A stretch of DNA of 64,000 nucleotides from Herbiconiux sp. (GCF_004297105.1 NZ_SCVE01000008.1:1-64000); one strand, 5' to 3'; shown: positions 34,129-43,073, counted from the stretch's first letter. The notes: generated from the sequence alone by a model not told the origin. Translations and numbers: made by a program.

Positions 34129-35547
34129 TCAATTGCCAGCAGGGGCCGCAGCGAGGGACTGAACCTCAGCTTTCTCTGCCTTGAGCTTCAGGTGGGCGGT
34201 TCGTATACCGATCACGGGCCCGAATAGCACGATGACGCCCATCACAACCGCGACGATTGCGAGGTACACGAACACGCCTTGGACGGCGAACGCGGCGATG
34301 ACGGCGGCGAGGATGATCCCACTGAAGATGCCGGCCACACGGCCTACACCGTTCGCGAAGCCGGCTCCGACGCCGCGAACCGAGACAGGGAACATCTCCG
34401 GCACGTAGGCGTACATCGTGGCGGACACGACCTGCGACAGCATGTTTGCGAGGAATCCGGCGATCAGCAGCACAGGTACCGAATCCACGAAACCGATCGT
34501 CAAGTAGCTCACGGCCATGAGGACGACGGCCAGCGCGATGCTGACCTTCCGCTCGATCCGGTCGATGAAAAGAAGGGCGACGAGAGCGCCGGCCATGGTG
34601 GCGAACGAGAGGATGAAGGAGAACGTCAGAGCGTCCGTCTGGGGGTAGCCCCGCTCGATCAGAATCGTCGGCAGCCAGGACGCGAACCCGTAGTTCAGCA
34701 GAATGAGGCAGCAGAACGCCAGCGTGGCGACGATGGTGCGGGCGATGAGATTCCTGCGGAAGATGTCGAGGATGGAACTCTTCTTTCCGGCCGCCGCGGC
34801 AGGCGCGATCTGGAGTCCTGGCAGCGGGCCGCGCTTCGCTTCGTACTGCGACTCATAGATGCGCAGTTGGGCGTCTGCCAGGTCGCCACGACCCTTGATT
34901 GCCAGCCAGCGGGGAGACTCAGGCAGGTACTTCAGAGCGAACGCCGCCGGGATCAACCCGAGCCCACCCACGATGAAGACGACATGCCACATGCCCAGCG
35001 GTACGAAGATGCGTCCGACCAGCGCGATGATGGGGCCACCGATGAGACTGACGCCGAGCACCAGCGCCATGACTCGCCCACGAAAGGGCTTCGGGAAGGT
35101 CTCCGACACCGTGACCAGGATCGCGCCGGTGGCCATTTGAAGTCCGAAGCCCGTGAACAGACGCAGACCCCCGAGGATCTCAGGGGTGGGCGCGAGTGCG
35201 CTGGCGAGCGAGGCCAGCGAGAAGATCACCACGCCGACCAGCACGAGTGGCCGCCGACCGAAGCGGTCGGCGAGCCGACCTCCGATCACACCGCCGAGGA
35301 ACATGCCGATGAAGGCAGTCGAGGTCAGCAGGCCGATCTGCTCGACGCTGACCCCCCAGTCGGCAATCAGGCCGGGGGCGACGTAGGAGAAGGATGCGAG
35401 ATCGATGATGTCGAAGGTGAAGACGGAGATGAGGAGCACGATCAGCACAATGTGCTTGCGGGTGAGCGCGGGAATGCGGTCGAGTCGTGCGGTGATCTCC
35501 TCCGCGCTGAAAGATCTGCCGACGGCGAGATGAGGTGCTTGAGCCAC
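34129..35547 (-). CDS. MFS transporter, aromatic acid:H+ symporter (AAHS) type
   Basis: The 472-residue major facilitator has twelve helices, an N-terminal cytoplasmic stretch with RLDRIPALTRKH, the loop motif GGRLADRFGRRP after helix 2 and the acidic residue in helix 1 (TFDIIDLASF, residues 45-54) typical of AAHS carriers that import benzoate-like acids. The start is GTG 35547 preceded by AAGGAAG. It heads an operon running transporter, SDR, aldolase, aldolase, SDR and degenerate SDR, opposite to a LysR gene 113 bases away. Confidence 0.86.
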   Translation of the reverse strand: MAQAPHLAVGRSFSAEEITARLDRIPALTRKHIVLIVLLISVFTFDIIDLASFSYVAPGLIADWGVSVEQIGLLTSTAFIGMFLGGVIGGRLADRFGRRPLVLVGVVIFSLASLASALAPTPEILGGLRLFTGFGLQMATGAILVTVSETFPKPFRGRVMALVLGVSLIGGPIIALVGRIFVPLGMWHVVFIVGGLGLIPAAFALKYLPESPRWLAIKGRGDLADAQLRIYESQYEAKRGPLPGLQIAPAAAAGKKSSILDIFRRNLIARTIVATLAFCCLILLNYGFASWLPTILIERGYPQTDALTFSFILSFATMAGALVALLFIDRIERKVSIALAVVLMAVSYLTIGFVDSVPVLLIAGFLANMLSQVVSATMYAYVPEMFPVSVRGVGAGFANGVGRVAGIFSGIILAAVIAAFAVQGVFVYLAIVAVVMGVIVLFGPVIGIRTAHLKLKAEKAEVQSLAAAPAGN

Positions 35548-35608
35548 GAGACTTCCTTGTCTTTAGGGGTTTAGCATGAACAGCTATCAATGGACGATAG
35601 ATCCGAAG
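35548..35608. promoter_or_regulatory. Duplicated promoter/leader, copy B (transporter operon), with LysR-type box
   Basis: This segment is a near copy of 29953-30011. Within it, CTATC (35584-35588) and GATAG (35596-35600) form an inverted repeat with a 7-base spacer that contains a T-N11-A frame (35587 to 35599), the classic LysR-type contact. In copy A this part is changed to CTAAA...CCATA, so only half of the repeat is kept. Confidence 0.6.
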
Positions 35609-35660
35609 AAAGACAGCTCGCTTCGGCCCTGCAGAACGTCACTTCGGCGGATTGGAACTC

Positions 35661-36599
35661 ATGCAGTTCACTCACTTGGAAACATTTCTCGCCGTCGTCG
35701 AGCACAAGTCGTTCGCGTCAGCCGCCAAGAGCATGTTCATCGCTCCGTCCCGAGTCACGGAGCGAGTGCAGCAACTCGAAGCGGAGCTGAACACCACGCT
35801 CATTGACCGATCAAGCCGCCAATTGGCGCCCACCCAAGCCGGACTCGCCCTCATCCCACGGGCTCGAGCTGTCGTTCGAGAACTCGAAACCATTCGCATG
35901 CTGTTTCCTGAAGACCCGGCGCCTCGGCTCCGAGTTGGCATGCGTTCACTTCCGATGGAGCTCCTCGAGGAACTGAAGTCGGCTCTCGAGTCGGCCATCG
36001 GAGGGCGGGCTGTCGACACACTGCCGCTGGACTCGATCACGCAAGTCCAGCTCCTGTTGACCGGGCGTCTGGACTATGGGTTCGTGTGGGTACCCCCTCA
36101 ACCTCCGCTGCACTCGCTTCGAGTCATCACCGAAAGTCTTGCCGTGGTGGTCCCGGCCAATCGGAAGTTCTCTTCGCTCGAGCGGATAGCCCCCGAGGAT
36201 CTGGCCGGTTTGAAGCTGGCCTCTACAGTCGACCCTCTCACCGTCCCGGCCGACCTCGGGCCTTACCTCGATTACTTGCCACGCTGCGATCGAGTCAATA
36301 GCGCTGTCCTCGGGGGTACCCACCTCTTGGTCTCAAGCGGAGAACATTGCGCATTCGTCCCGACCAACTCCAACGAGCACTTTCTGCTGTCGCCTGAGAC
36401 CCGGCGGAACATCCTGATCAAACCTCTTCTCGAGCCCGTTCCCGTCTTGACGACCTATCTCGCCTGGCATCGAGAGTTGGAGGAGACCGCTACTTTCCAG
36501 GCGGTCGTCGATGCTGTGACTCGTGTTTTCGACTTGCGACCCATCATCGGAAATACCGCGATTCCGACCGAACATTCTGTTTTCACGAACGGCAGTTGA
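35661..36599 (+). CDS. LysR family transcriptional regulator
   Basis: This 312-residue LysR protein has an N-terminal winged helix (residues 1-60; FLAVVEHKSFASAAKSMFIA and RVTERVQQLEAEL) and a C-terminal periplasmic-binding-like effector domain (about 90-300). ATG 35661 gives the conserved MQFTHLETFL opening; an upstream TTG would add three residues. It is divergent from the transporter operon across the leader holding a T-N11-A box, so it is the probable regulator of the operon and, through the copied leader, of the hydrolase. The cyclase gene follows 43 bases downstream on the same strand. Confidence 0.89.
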   Translation: MQFTHLETFLAVVEHKSFASAAKSMFIAPSRVTERVQQLEAELNTTLIDRSSRQLAPTQAGLALIPRARAVVRELETIRMLFPEDPAPRLRVGMRSLPMELLEELKSALESAIGGRAVDTLPLDSITQVQLLLTGRLDYGFVWVPPQPPLHSLRVITESLAVVVPANRKFSSLERIAPEDLAGLKLASTVDPLTVPADLGPYLDYLPRCDRVNSAVLGGTHLLVSSGEHCAFVPTNSNEHFLLSPETRRNILIKPLLEPVPVLTTYLAWHRELEETATFQAVVDAVTRVFDLRPIIGNTAIPTEHSVFTNGS

Positions 36600-36642
36600 C
36601 GGGTCCCGTTTACCGTTGGAGTCACGATCCAATGGAGGAACT

Positions 36643-37617
36643 GTGGCCACAACATCCGGTCTGACGACAAGCGCGGTCGAGCGCTATTTCGACGAACTTT
36701 CCAACTGGGGCCGGTGGGGCCGGGATGACAGAAAAGGCACCCTCAACCTGATCACACCCGAAGTCCGCCGACAGGCCCTCGCAAGCGTTCGCGCTGGACT
36801 CGCCGTGTCACTCTCCCGCGACCTGGACCCGTCGAACCCCGACCCAGTGCACTCAGGAATCGCAGCCCTTGAACGCACGACCCACGCCGGCGAGGTGAAA
36901 CGATCCTTTGGTGACGGCATCCGCTGGGATGCAGCAGGCGAGGACATCCACGTCTCCCCCCACGGCGGGAACGCCCACCTCGACGGCCTCGCCCACTATT
37001 CCTGGGACGGAAAGAACTACAACGGCTTCCCGGCCGATGCAACCACCGCTGAGGACGGCGCGACGAAGCTGGCCGTGCACCACGCTGCCGAAGGCATCAT
37101 CACCCGCGGCGTGCTCCTCGACATCGCGGGACTGTTCGGCGTCGAATTCGTCGAACGCGGCTACGCGATCACTCCCTCCGACCTGGAGGCTGCCGAGAAG
37201 CGACAAGGTGTCACGGTGGGATCCGGCGACGCTCTTCTCATCCACACCGGGAACGCGGCGGCGATCATCGCCGACGGGCCCCTCTACCTTGGTGAGAGCA
37301 AAGGACCCCTGGACGGCGTGCAGACCGGCCTCGACGCATCAGCGCTCCCCTACCTCCGGGAACGCGACATCGCCATCATGGGCGCTGACGGGACTCACGA
37401 CGTACAGCCGCCGCAATTCTCCGATTTCAACTTCGCCCGCCCCATCCACAGCGTCAGCCTCGTGGCCATCGGCCTCTGGCTCATGGACAACCTCGATCTC
37501 ACGGGCCTCACCGCCGAATGCACCAAATCCGAGCAGTGGGATTTTCTCTTCACCGCGCTGCCGTGGAGATTCGTGGGATCAACATCCAGCCCCCTCAACC
37601 CCGTAGCGGTGCTCTGA
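36643..37617 (+). CDS. Cyclase family protein (kynurenine formamidase-like)
   Basis: This 324-residue metal-dependent hydrolase is of the cyclase/kynurenine formamidase family. The signature is HGGNAHLDGLAHY (about residues 107-119), matching the family metal site HxGTHxDxxxH with Asn in place of Thr. A later aspartate-histidine segment is in GADGTHDVQP near 250. Members open or close rings and hydrolyse amides or lactones. The start is GTG 36643, five bases after GGAGG; the frame is open further upstream but overlaps the LysR gene. It lies on the LysR strand and is probably part of the same catabolic set. Confidence 0.84.
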   Translation: MATTSGLTTSAVERYFDELSNWGRWGRDDRKGTLNLITPEVRRQALASVRAGLAVSLSRDLDPSNPDPVHSGIAALERTTHAGEVKRSFGDGIRWDAAGEDIHVSPHGGNAHLDGLAHYSWDGKNYNGFPADATTAEDGATKLAVHHAAEGIITRGVLLDIAGLFGVEFVERGYAITPSDLEAAEKRQGVTVGSGDALLIHTGNAAAIIADGPLYLGESKGPLDGVQTGLDASALPYLRERDIAIMGADGTHDVQPPQFSDFNFARPIHSVSLVAIGLWLMDNLDLTGLTAECTKSEQWDFLFTALPWRFVGSTSSPLNPVAVL

Positions 37618-37635
37618 CGGCACCAGCTTCGGCTC

Positions 37636-37656
37636 CCTGCCGGATTCAGCGGCAGG
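37636..37656 (+). terminator. Small hairpin after the cyclase gene
   Basis: CCTGCCG (37636-37642) pairs with CGGCAGG (37650-37656) around a 7-base loop, 18 bases after the cyclase stop. There is no T-tract, so it is a weak terminator candidate. Confidence 0.4.
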
Positions 37657-37716
37657 CATCACCCGATTCAGCGTCCAGTGTTTCAGCCACTTTGAGGCGT
37701 CGAACGATAGGGAGAC

Positions 37717-37798
37717 TTGCACGGGGAGAGGCGACGAATGGTTAGGTCCCAAGAAATCTGAGCCACGTGGCGCAGACGCGTACCTTCTCCCCGTGCAA
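37717..37798. repeat. 13-bp inverted repeat with 56-base interior
   Basis: TTGCACGGGGAGA at 37717-37729 is repeated inverted and perfect at 37786-37798. The interior holds no gene. It lies between the lower-GC catabolic cluster and the tRNA pair. It could be the ends of a tiny non-autonomous element or a structured RNA; I see nothing decisive. Confidence 0.55.
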
Positions 37799-37849
37799 CA
37801 CCGCACCAAGCAGGAGGTCCCACCCCGTTGTGCCTTTTCGACACAAGCA

Positions 37850-37883
37850 AAAACCCCCAAGATGGCGAGATCTTGGGGGTTTT
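37850..37883 (-). terminator. Strong intrinsic terminator after tRNA-Met
   Basis: AAAACCCCCAAGAT (37850-37863) pairs perfectly with ATCTTGGGGGTTTT (37870-37883) around a 6-base loop. It begins 3 bases after the tRNA 3' end. Because the arms end in A4/T4, it works in either direction and also shields the convergent cyclase gene. Confidence 0.85.
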
Positions 37884-37885
37884 CG

Positions 37886-37959
37886 TAGCGGGAGCGGGAC
37901 TTGAACCCGCGACCCCACGATTATGAGCCGTGTGCTCTAACCAACTGAGCTATCCCGCC
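37886..37959 (-). tRNA. tRNA-Met (CAT)
   Basis: The 74-base cloverleaf has acceptor GGCGGGA/TCCCGCT with one G-U pair, D stem GCTC/GAGC, anticodon loop CTCATAA and T arm GCGGG-TTCAAGT-CCCGC with discriminator A. CCA is not encoded. The D-loop GTTGG and ordinary G-U closing pair favour the elongator tRNA. A CAT anticodon could also be a tRNA-Ile modified at C34; I favour Met. Confidence 0.88.
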
Positions 37960-38006
37960 ATGACTCCTGCGGCGCGACCCGAAGGCCGCCGCCGGCCGGA
38001 AGCCGG

Positions 38007-38078
<72 letters not shown>

Positions 38079-38230
38079 GCGCACAGCCGCGAACGGCTTT
38101 TGGCACCAGTAGAGAATAGCATCACTCGGCGACCGGTTTCGTCGCGGGCATGGCTCGAGCACAGCACGGGCATCCTGAACTGTGTGCACACGTTTCCACA
38201 CAGACGGATGCTGCCGTTAGAGTTCTCGGC

Positions 38231-40024
38231 ATGACTATCGACACCACCCCCGAAGCCGAGCTGCCCGAGACCGGGGTGCCGGTCGCCGAGACCGCCGCGA
38301 CCCTCATCGGCACCGGCGGCGAATGGTGGCGCTCCGCGGTCATCTACCAGATCTACCCGCGCTCCTTCGCCGACTCCGACGGCGACGGCATCGGCGATCT
38401 GCCGGGTATCACCTCCCGGCTCACCGCGCTCTCTGAGCTCGGAGTCGACGCGGTCTGGCTCTCCCCCTTCATGACGAGCCCCCAGCACGACGCCGGGTAC
38501 GACGTCGCCGACTACTGCGACGTCGACCCGCTGTTCGGCACGCTCGCCGACTTCGACCTGATGCTGGCCCGCGCGCACGAGCTCGGCATCCGGGTCATCG
38601 TCGACCTCGTGCCGAACCACACGTCTTGGGACCACAAGTGGTTCCAGGAGGCCCTGGCCGCCCCTGAGGGCAGCCCCGAGCGCGACCGCTACATGTTCCG
38701 CGACGGTCTCGGCCCGAACGGCGACGAGATGCCGAACAACTGGGAGTCGGTGTTCGGCGGGCCCATGTGGGAGCGCACCACCCGTCCTGACGGCACGCCC
38801 GGGCAGTGGTACCTGCACATCTTCGACAAGTCGCAGCCCGACCTCAACTGGGAGAACCCGTGGGTGCGCGAGCGCTTCCACGACATCCTGCGCTTCTGGC
38901 TCGACCGCGGCGTCGACGGCTTCCGGGTGGATGTCGCGCACGGCCTCATCAAAGAGGAGGGGCTGCCCGACTACACGCCGCCGGCCGACGCGGGGTCGAT
39001 GGGTGGCGGCGCCACGGCGGGCGATTCCCTGGTGGGCCTCGAACCCGGCATCGACGCCCACGCCTCCGACGACCCACCCACCCCGCCCTACTGGGCGCAG
39101 GAGGGCGTGCACGAGATCTACCGCGGCTGGCACGCCGTGCTGGAGGAGTACGAGGGCGACCGCGTGCTCTGCGCCGAGGCCTGGGTGGAGCCCCTCACGA
39201 AGCTCGCGCGCTGGGTGCGGCCCGACGAGATGCAGCAGGCGTTCAACTTCACGTACCTCTCCGCAGGATGGTCGGCCCCCGAGCTCCGAGCCGTGATCGA
39301 CAACTCGATCTACGCGTTCGGCACGGTCGGCGCGCCCTCGACCTGGGTGCTGTCGAACCACGACGTGGTGCGGCACGCCTCCCGGCTCGCGCTCGGTGCC
39401 GAGAACCTGCAGGGCGCGGGGATCGGGCCGAAGTCGCCCGGCCTCCCCGACCCCGTGGTCGGGCTCCGGCGCGCGCGGGCGGCCACCGCGGTCATGCTCG
39501 CGCTGCCCGGCAGCGCCTACATCTACCAGGGCGAGGAGCTCGGGCTGCCCGAGGTCATCGACCTGCCCGACTCGGCTCGGCAAGACCCCACCTGGTTCCG
39601 CACCAACGGCGAGAAGTACGGTCGCGACGGATGCCGCGTGCCCATCCCCTGGGCCGCCGGCACCCCCACCTACGGCTTCGGCCCGGCAACCTCCACCTCC
39701 TCGTGGTTGCCGCAGCCCACCGACTGGGACGACCTCGCTCGCGCCTCACAGGAGGGCGTCGAGTCGTCGACGCTCGAGCTCTACAAGCGCGCTCTCGCGC
39801 TGCGGTCGCAGAACGATCTCGGCACGGGCGAGCTCTCGTGGCTCGAGGGCTACGGCCCCGAGGTCATCGCATTCCGGGTGGGTTCGGTGACGGTGATCGC
39901 GAACCTGGGGGCCACACCGGTGGAGCTGCCGGTCGAGCCCCACCTCGGCGATGTGCTGCTCTCATCCGAGCCCCTGACGGAGGCCGCACTTCCCACCGAC
40001 ACCACGGTCTGGCTCCGCGCGTAA
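38231..40024 (+). CDS. GH13 alpha-glucosidase
   Basis: This 597-residue family 13 glycosidase probably hydrolyses alpha-1,4- or alpha-1,6-linked short glucosides in the cytoplasm. The opening VIYQIYPRSFADSDGDGIGD (38-57) and the four conserved regions are present: DLVPNH (125-130), GFRVDVAH with nucleophile Asp234, EAW with acid/base Glu316 and NHD with Asp378. The first 30 residues are an unconserved lead. No signal peptide is present. ATG 38231 is the natural start; an earlier in-frame ATG would add 27 unlike residues. The gene stands alone, with no sugar ABC transporter or LacI gene nearby. Confidence 0.9.
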   Translation: MTIDTTPEAELPETGVPVAETAATLIGTGGEWWRSAVIYQIYPRSFADSDGDGIGDLPGITSRLTALSELGVDAVWLSPFMTSPQHDAGYDVADYCDVDPLFGTLADFDLMLARAHELGIRVIVDLVPNHTSWDHKWFQEALAAPEGSPERDRYMFRDGLGPNGDEMPNNWESVFGGPMWERTTRPDGTPGQWYLHIFDKSQPDLNWENPWVRERFHDILRFWLDRGVDGFRVDVAHGLIKEEGLPDYTPPADAGSMGGGATAGDSLVGLEPGIDAHASDDPPTPPYWAQEGVHEIYRGWHAVLEEYEGDRVLCAEAWVEPLTKLARWVRPDEMQQAFNFTYLSAGWSAPELRAVIDNSIYAFGTVGAPSTWVLSNHDVVRHASRLALGAENLQGAGIGPKSPGLPDPVVGLRRARAATAVMLALPGSAYIYQGEELGLPEVIDLPDSARQDPTWFRTNGEKYGRDGCRVPIPWAAGTPTYGFGPATSTSSWLPQPTDWDDLARASQEGVESSTLELYKRALALRSQNDLGTGELSWLEGYGPEVIAFRVGSVTVIANLGATPVELPVEPHLGDVLLSSEPLTEAALPTDTTVWLRA

Positions 40025-40203
40025 CGGCGGCGCACCGCGCCCGCACCGCCTGCGCACACAGGAGACCCTCAAGCGCCGCGGACATCGACAATCCTCGTGC
40101 CAACCGGAGCGGTGAGAGGCGCGGTGTGCACCAGGTGTGGAGAACTCCGCCGTGAGTCCGGTCGGCGACGCGCGGCGCGAGCGCGCGCGGGTTCGGGGTG
40201 GGG
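40025..40203. other. Convergent gap, no gene seen
   Basis: The gap is 179 bases of very GC-rich DNA between the alpha-glucosidase and the M23 peptidase. Only a loose inverted repeat (CGCACCGCGCC near 40031 with GGCGCGGTGTG near 40119) is visible; nothing is strong enough to call a terminator. Confidence 0.4.
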
Positions 40204-41997
40204 CTAGTTGGCGTTGGCCTCGAGCCAGGCGAAGGGGTCGACCGGGGTGACGCCGTCGAGGCGCACCTCGAGATGCAGGTGGGCACCCGTCGAGGTACCC
40301 GTGTTGCCGACCTTGCCGATGGTCTGGGCGACCTTGACGACCTGGCCCTCGGTGACCTGGATCGATCCGGTCAGCATGTGACCGTAGACCGTGGAGACCT
40401 TCCGGCCGTCGATGACGTGATCGAGGATCACGTAGACACCGAGCCCACCGCTGTCGGAGCGCACCACGGTGCTCACGACTCCATCAGCGATCGCCTGGAT
40501 CGGCGTTCCCTCGCCGGGGGTGAAGTCGACGCCCTTGTGGTCGGTCGAGCCGATGCCGCCGGGCGACTCACGAGGTCCGTAGCCGTCGCTGATCGGCACG
40601 CCCACGGGGAACGGCCACTGGATGGTGCCGTTCGGGTTGTTCGTGAAGGTGTCGGCGAGGCGGTAGCCGGCGGCCTTGAGAGCCGCGACATCGCGGACGC
40701 CGTAGCCGTCGCGAGCCACGCTCGACCCGGCGACATCCGCCGCCGTCGTGAGCTGCTGGGCGGGCACAGCCGGGGCGACGTCGGCCAGGAGGCTTTCGGC
40801 CGATGAGTCGGTGGCGGCCTGCCAGGCCGAGGCGGGCATCGAGGTCGCGACGGCGATCCCCGTGGCGAAGAGCAGCGCGACGATGCTGAACGTGCCCTTG
40901 GCGATGGAGCCGCGACGGCTGCGGCGGCCCGTCGCCGGGGCGGACTCGGATGCTGCGTGCGAGCCCTCGGGCGCGGTCGTGCCCGAGGCAGCGGAGGCGG
41001 CAGACGTCTCGGGAAGCGCCGGCGGCCCCGCCGTGCGCAGGGACCGGCGCGACAACGGCTTCGCCGGCGCCGTGATCTCGACGTCGATCGCGGGCGCAGT
41101 CACGACGGGCACGACGACCGTGTCGATCTGCGCCGGGTCGATCTGCGCGGCGTCGTTCTGCACCGGGGCGATCTGTACGGCGTCGATCCGCACAACGTCG
41201 CTCTGCACCGGATCGATCTGCGCGGCATCGATACGCACCGGATCGATCTGCACGCTGTCGTTCTGCGCAGCGACTTCGGCCGGCTCGTGCACCGGCGAGG
41301 CCTCGCCCGCATTCGCGGGGGCCGAGATGGGGGCCGAGATCAAAGCCCGCCGGCGACCCACGGGCCGCTCGATCGAGTCGGAGGTGGTGTCGGCCGCACG
41401 GCGGCCACCACGCTGAGTGTGTGGGCGCGGCGCGGCCACGATGCTCGCGGCGACCGACGGCGCCGCAGCGGCAGGAGCAGGATCCGCAGCAGCAGGAGTG
41501 ACGGTGGAATCGACGAGGGGAACCACATCGCGGGCTGGCGCATCCGCGTCGGGAACGTCCGGCGGCCCCGCAGCCCGGCGCCCGCGCCGAACGGTCGGCG
41601 CAGCCGAGTCGACCGGGCCCTCATCGACGAGGTCTCCCGCACGCCGCCCGGCACGGCGAGGTGCGGAAGCAGCTTCTGGTTCGACGGCCGCCGCAAACGA
41701 CTGCACGGATTCCGTCACCTCGGCGGGGAGGCCGGCCGGCGCACTCGCGCGGCGGGCACGACGCGTCAGAGGGGCGGGGGGAACCCGTGATTCGGAGTCA
41801 GAAGCGGTGTCGGCATTCAGGGCTTCGGGTGCCGGCACGGTCGGCGAAGACGCCCCGCGCAAGCTGCGTCGTGACGGAAGAGAGGGGGATTGGCGCGTCG
41901 ATGAACCAGTGGCCTCGCGTGTGGATGAGTCGTCATCCGGTCGTGAAGTCGGGCGTGGCAATTGTTCGGGTGTCTCCGGTAGATCGTCGTTCTTCAT
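40204..41997 (-). CDS. M23 (LytM) peptidoglycan endopeptidase with long disordered stalk
   Basis: The protein is 597 residues. Residues 1-365 form a low-complexity Ala/Pro/Arg-rich cytoplasmic region with RRSLR-type basic clusters and nine pentads of the type D-x-(V/A)-(Q/R)-I at 247-293. One membrane helix lies at about 368-388. After it comes a short motif VARDGYGVRDVAALKAAGY (428-446) shared with the protein at 61346. The M23 zinc domain follows, with HKGVDF (His487, Asp491), YGHM and the HLHLE pair near the end. It would cut peptide cross-links in the wall. The closest cytoplasmic neighbour, inositol monophosphatase, is 128 bases upstream. Confidence 0.87.
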   Translation of the reverse strand: MKNDDLPETPEQLPRPTSRPDDDSSTREATGSSTRQSPSLPSRRSLRGASSPTVPAPEALNADTASDSESRVPPAPLTRRARRASAPAGLPAEVTESVQSFAAAVEPEAASAPRRAGRRAGDLVDEGPVDSAAPTVRRGRRAAGPPDVPDADAPARDVVPLVDSTVTPAAADPAPAAAAPSVAASIVAAPRPHTQRGGRRAADTTSDSIERPVGRRRALISAPISAPANAGEASPVHEPAEVAAQNDSVQIDPVRIDAAQIDPVQSDVVRIDAVQIAPVQNDAAQIDPAQIDTVVVPVVTAPAIDVEITAPAKPLSRRSLRTAGPPALPETSAASAASGTTAPEGSHAASESAPATGRRSRRGSIAKGTFSIVALLFATGIAVATSMPASAWQAATDSSAESLLADVAPAVPAQQLTTAADVAGSSVARDGYGVRDVAALKAAGYRLADTFTNNPNGTIQWPFPVGVPISDGYGPRESPGGIGSTDHKGVDFTPGEGTPIQAIADGVVSTVVRSDSGGLGVYVILDHVIDGRKVSTVYGHMLTGSIQVTEGQVVKVAQTIGKVGNTGTSTGAHLHLEVRLDGVTPVDPFAWLEANAN

Positions 41998-42125
41998 CTC
42001 GGGGTAAGCGAGATATCGGATTCATAAAGGGTACCGAGCGCCCCACCGTAAAGCCACCCGGCGCAACATTCCTGCGCGCCGACCGAGTGTCGCGCGCGAT
42101 TCGAGCACGACTGGCCACGACCCGG

Positions 42126-42968
42126 TCAGAGCGGGAGACCCGCCTCCCGGTGCAGCCCGTGCACCAGCGGAACCAGTTCCCCGGCGAGCGACGGCCCCGC
42201 CGCGATCGTCATGATCGTGCTCTCGGCAGCGCCCTCGAAGCCGCCCACCCAGGCTCCCGCCTCGCGAGCGATGAGGGCGCCGGCTGCGTGGTCCCACGGG
42301 CTCAGCCCGCGCTCGAAGTAGGCGTCGAGCCGGCCCGCCGCCACGAAGCAGAGGTCGAGCGCCGCCGAACCCGCCCGGCGGATGTCACGGATGCTCCCCA
42401 CGAGCCCGGTGATGACCCGACCCTGCTTCACGCGGAGATCGGCCGTGTACGAGAACCCGGTGCCCACGAGCGCCTGCGCGAGCGCGACATCCGTGTTCAC
42501 CTGGAGTCGACGCGTACCGAGGAAGCTGCCGCCTCCCGCCGTCGCGGTGAACACCTCGCCCGTGACGGGGTTCACGACGCAGCCGGCCAGGGCCGTCCAG
42601 GTCGAGGCATCCGTGGAGCCCCCGACGGCGGGCACGCGCACCGCTGCGATGCTGACGGCGTACTGCGGGATGTCGTAGAGGTAGTTCACGGTGCCGTCGA
42701 TGGGGTCGACCACCCAGGTGATGCCCGAGGTGCCGGATGTCGCATCCGACTCCTCCCCGAAGAAGCCGTCGTCGGGGCGCAGCTCGGCGAGGCGCCCGCG
42801 GATGAAGTCCTCCGACTCGCGGTCGGCGAAGGTGACCACATCCTGCGGCGACGACTTGGTGGCCGCGACCGTGACGCCCTCGGCGCGGCGCTTCTTGATG
42901 AGCGCCCCCGCCTCGAGGGCGATGGAGCGGGCGATCTCGAGGAGGTCGAGGGAGGATGCGGCGGTCAT
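42126..42968 (-). CDS. Inositol monophosphatase family protein
   Basis: The 280-residue enzyme of the IMPase/SuhB family has the metal motifs GEES (Glu70 area), WVVDPIDGTVNYLYDIP (about 83-99) and WDHAAG near 225. It would dephosphorylate myo-inositol phosphate or a related sugar phosphate using Mg2+, a step needed for inositol lipids and mycothiol in actinobacteria. ATG 42968 has GGAG 9 bases before it; the longer frame would run into the tRNA-Tyr gene. Histidinol phosphatase is a less likely alternative because the ID-G-T-x-N motif with Tyr is typical of IMPase. Confidence 0.87.
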   Translation of the reverse strand: MTAASSLDLLEIARSIALEAGALIKKRRAEGVTVAATKSSPQDVVTFADRESEDFIRGRLAELRPDDGFFGEESDATSGTSGITWVVDPIDGTVNYLYDIPQYAVSIAAVRVPAVGGSTDASTWTALAGCVVNPVTGEVFTATAGGGSFLGTRRLQVNTDVALAQALVGTGFSYTADLRVKQGRVITGLVGSIRDIRRAGSAALDLCFVAAGRLDAYFERGLSPWDHAAGALIAREAGAWVGGFEGAAESTIMTIAAGPSLAGELVPLVHGLHREAGLPL

Positions 42969-42991
42969 GATCGATCTCCGTTGATGTGGGG

Positions 42992-43073
42992 TGGCGAGTG
43001 AGGGATTCGAACCCCCGAATGCGAAGCAGTCTGATTTACAGTCAGATCCCTTTGGCCACTTGGGTAACTCGCC
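42992..43073 (-). tRNA. tRNA-Tyr (GTA)
   Basis: The 82-base class II tRNA has acceptor GGCGAGT/ACTCGCC with discriminator A, anticodon loop CTGTAAA (anticodon GTA), a long variable arm (CTGCTTCGCATTC region) and T arm GGGGG-TTCGAAT-CCCTC-like pairing. CCA is not encoded. It lies 24 bases upstream of the inositol monophosphatase start on the same strand. Confidence 0.9.

Noticed and set aside
37886..37959. Integrative element attached at tRNA-Met
   Set aside because: No integrase gene and no repeat of the tRNA 3' end were found around 29.1 kb; only composition and position hint at an island.
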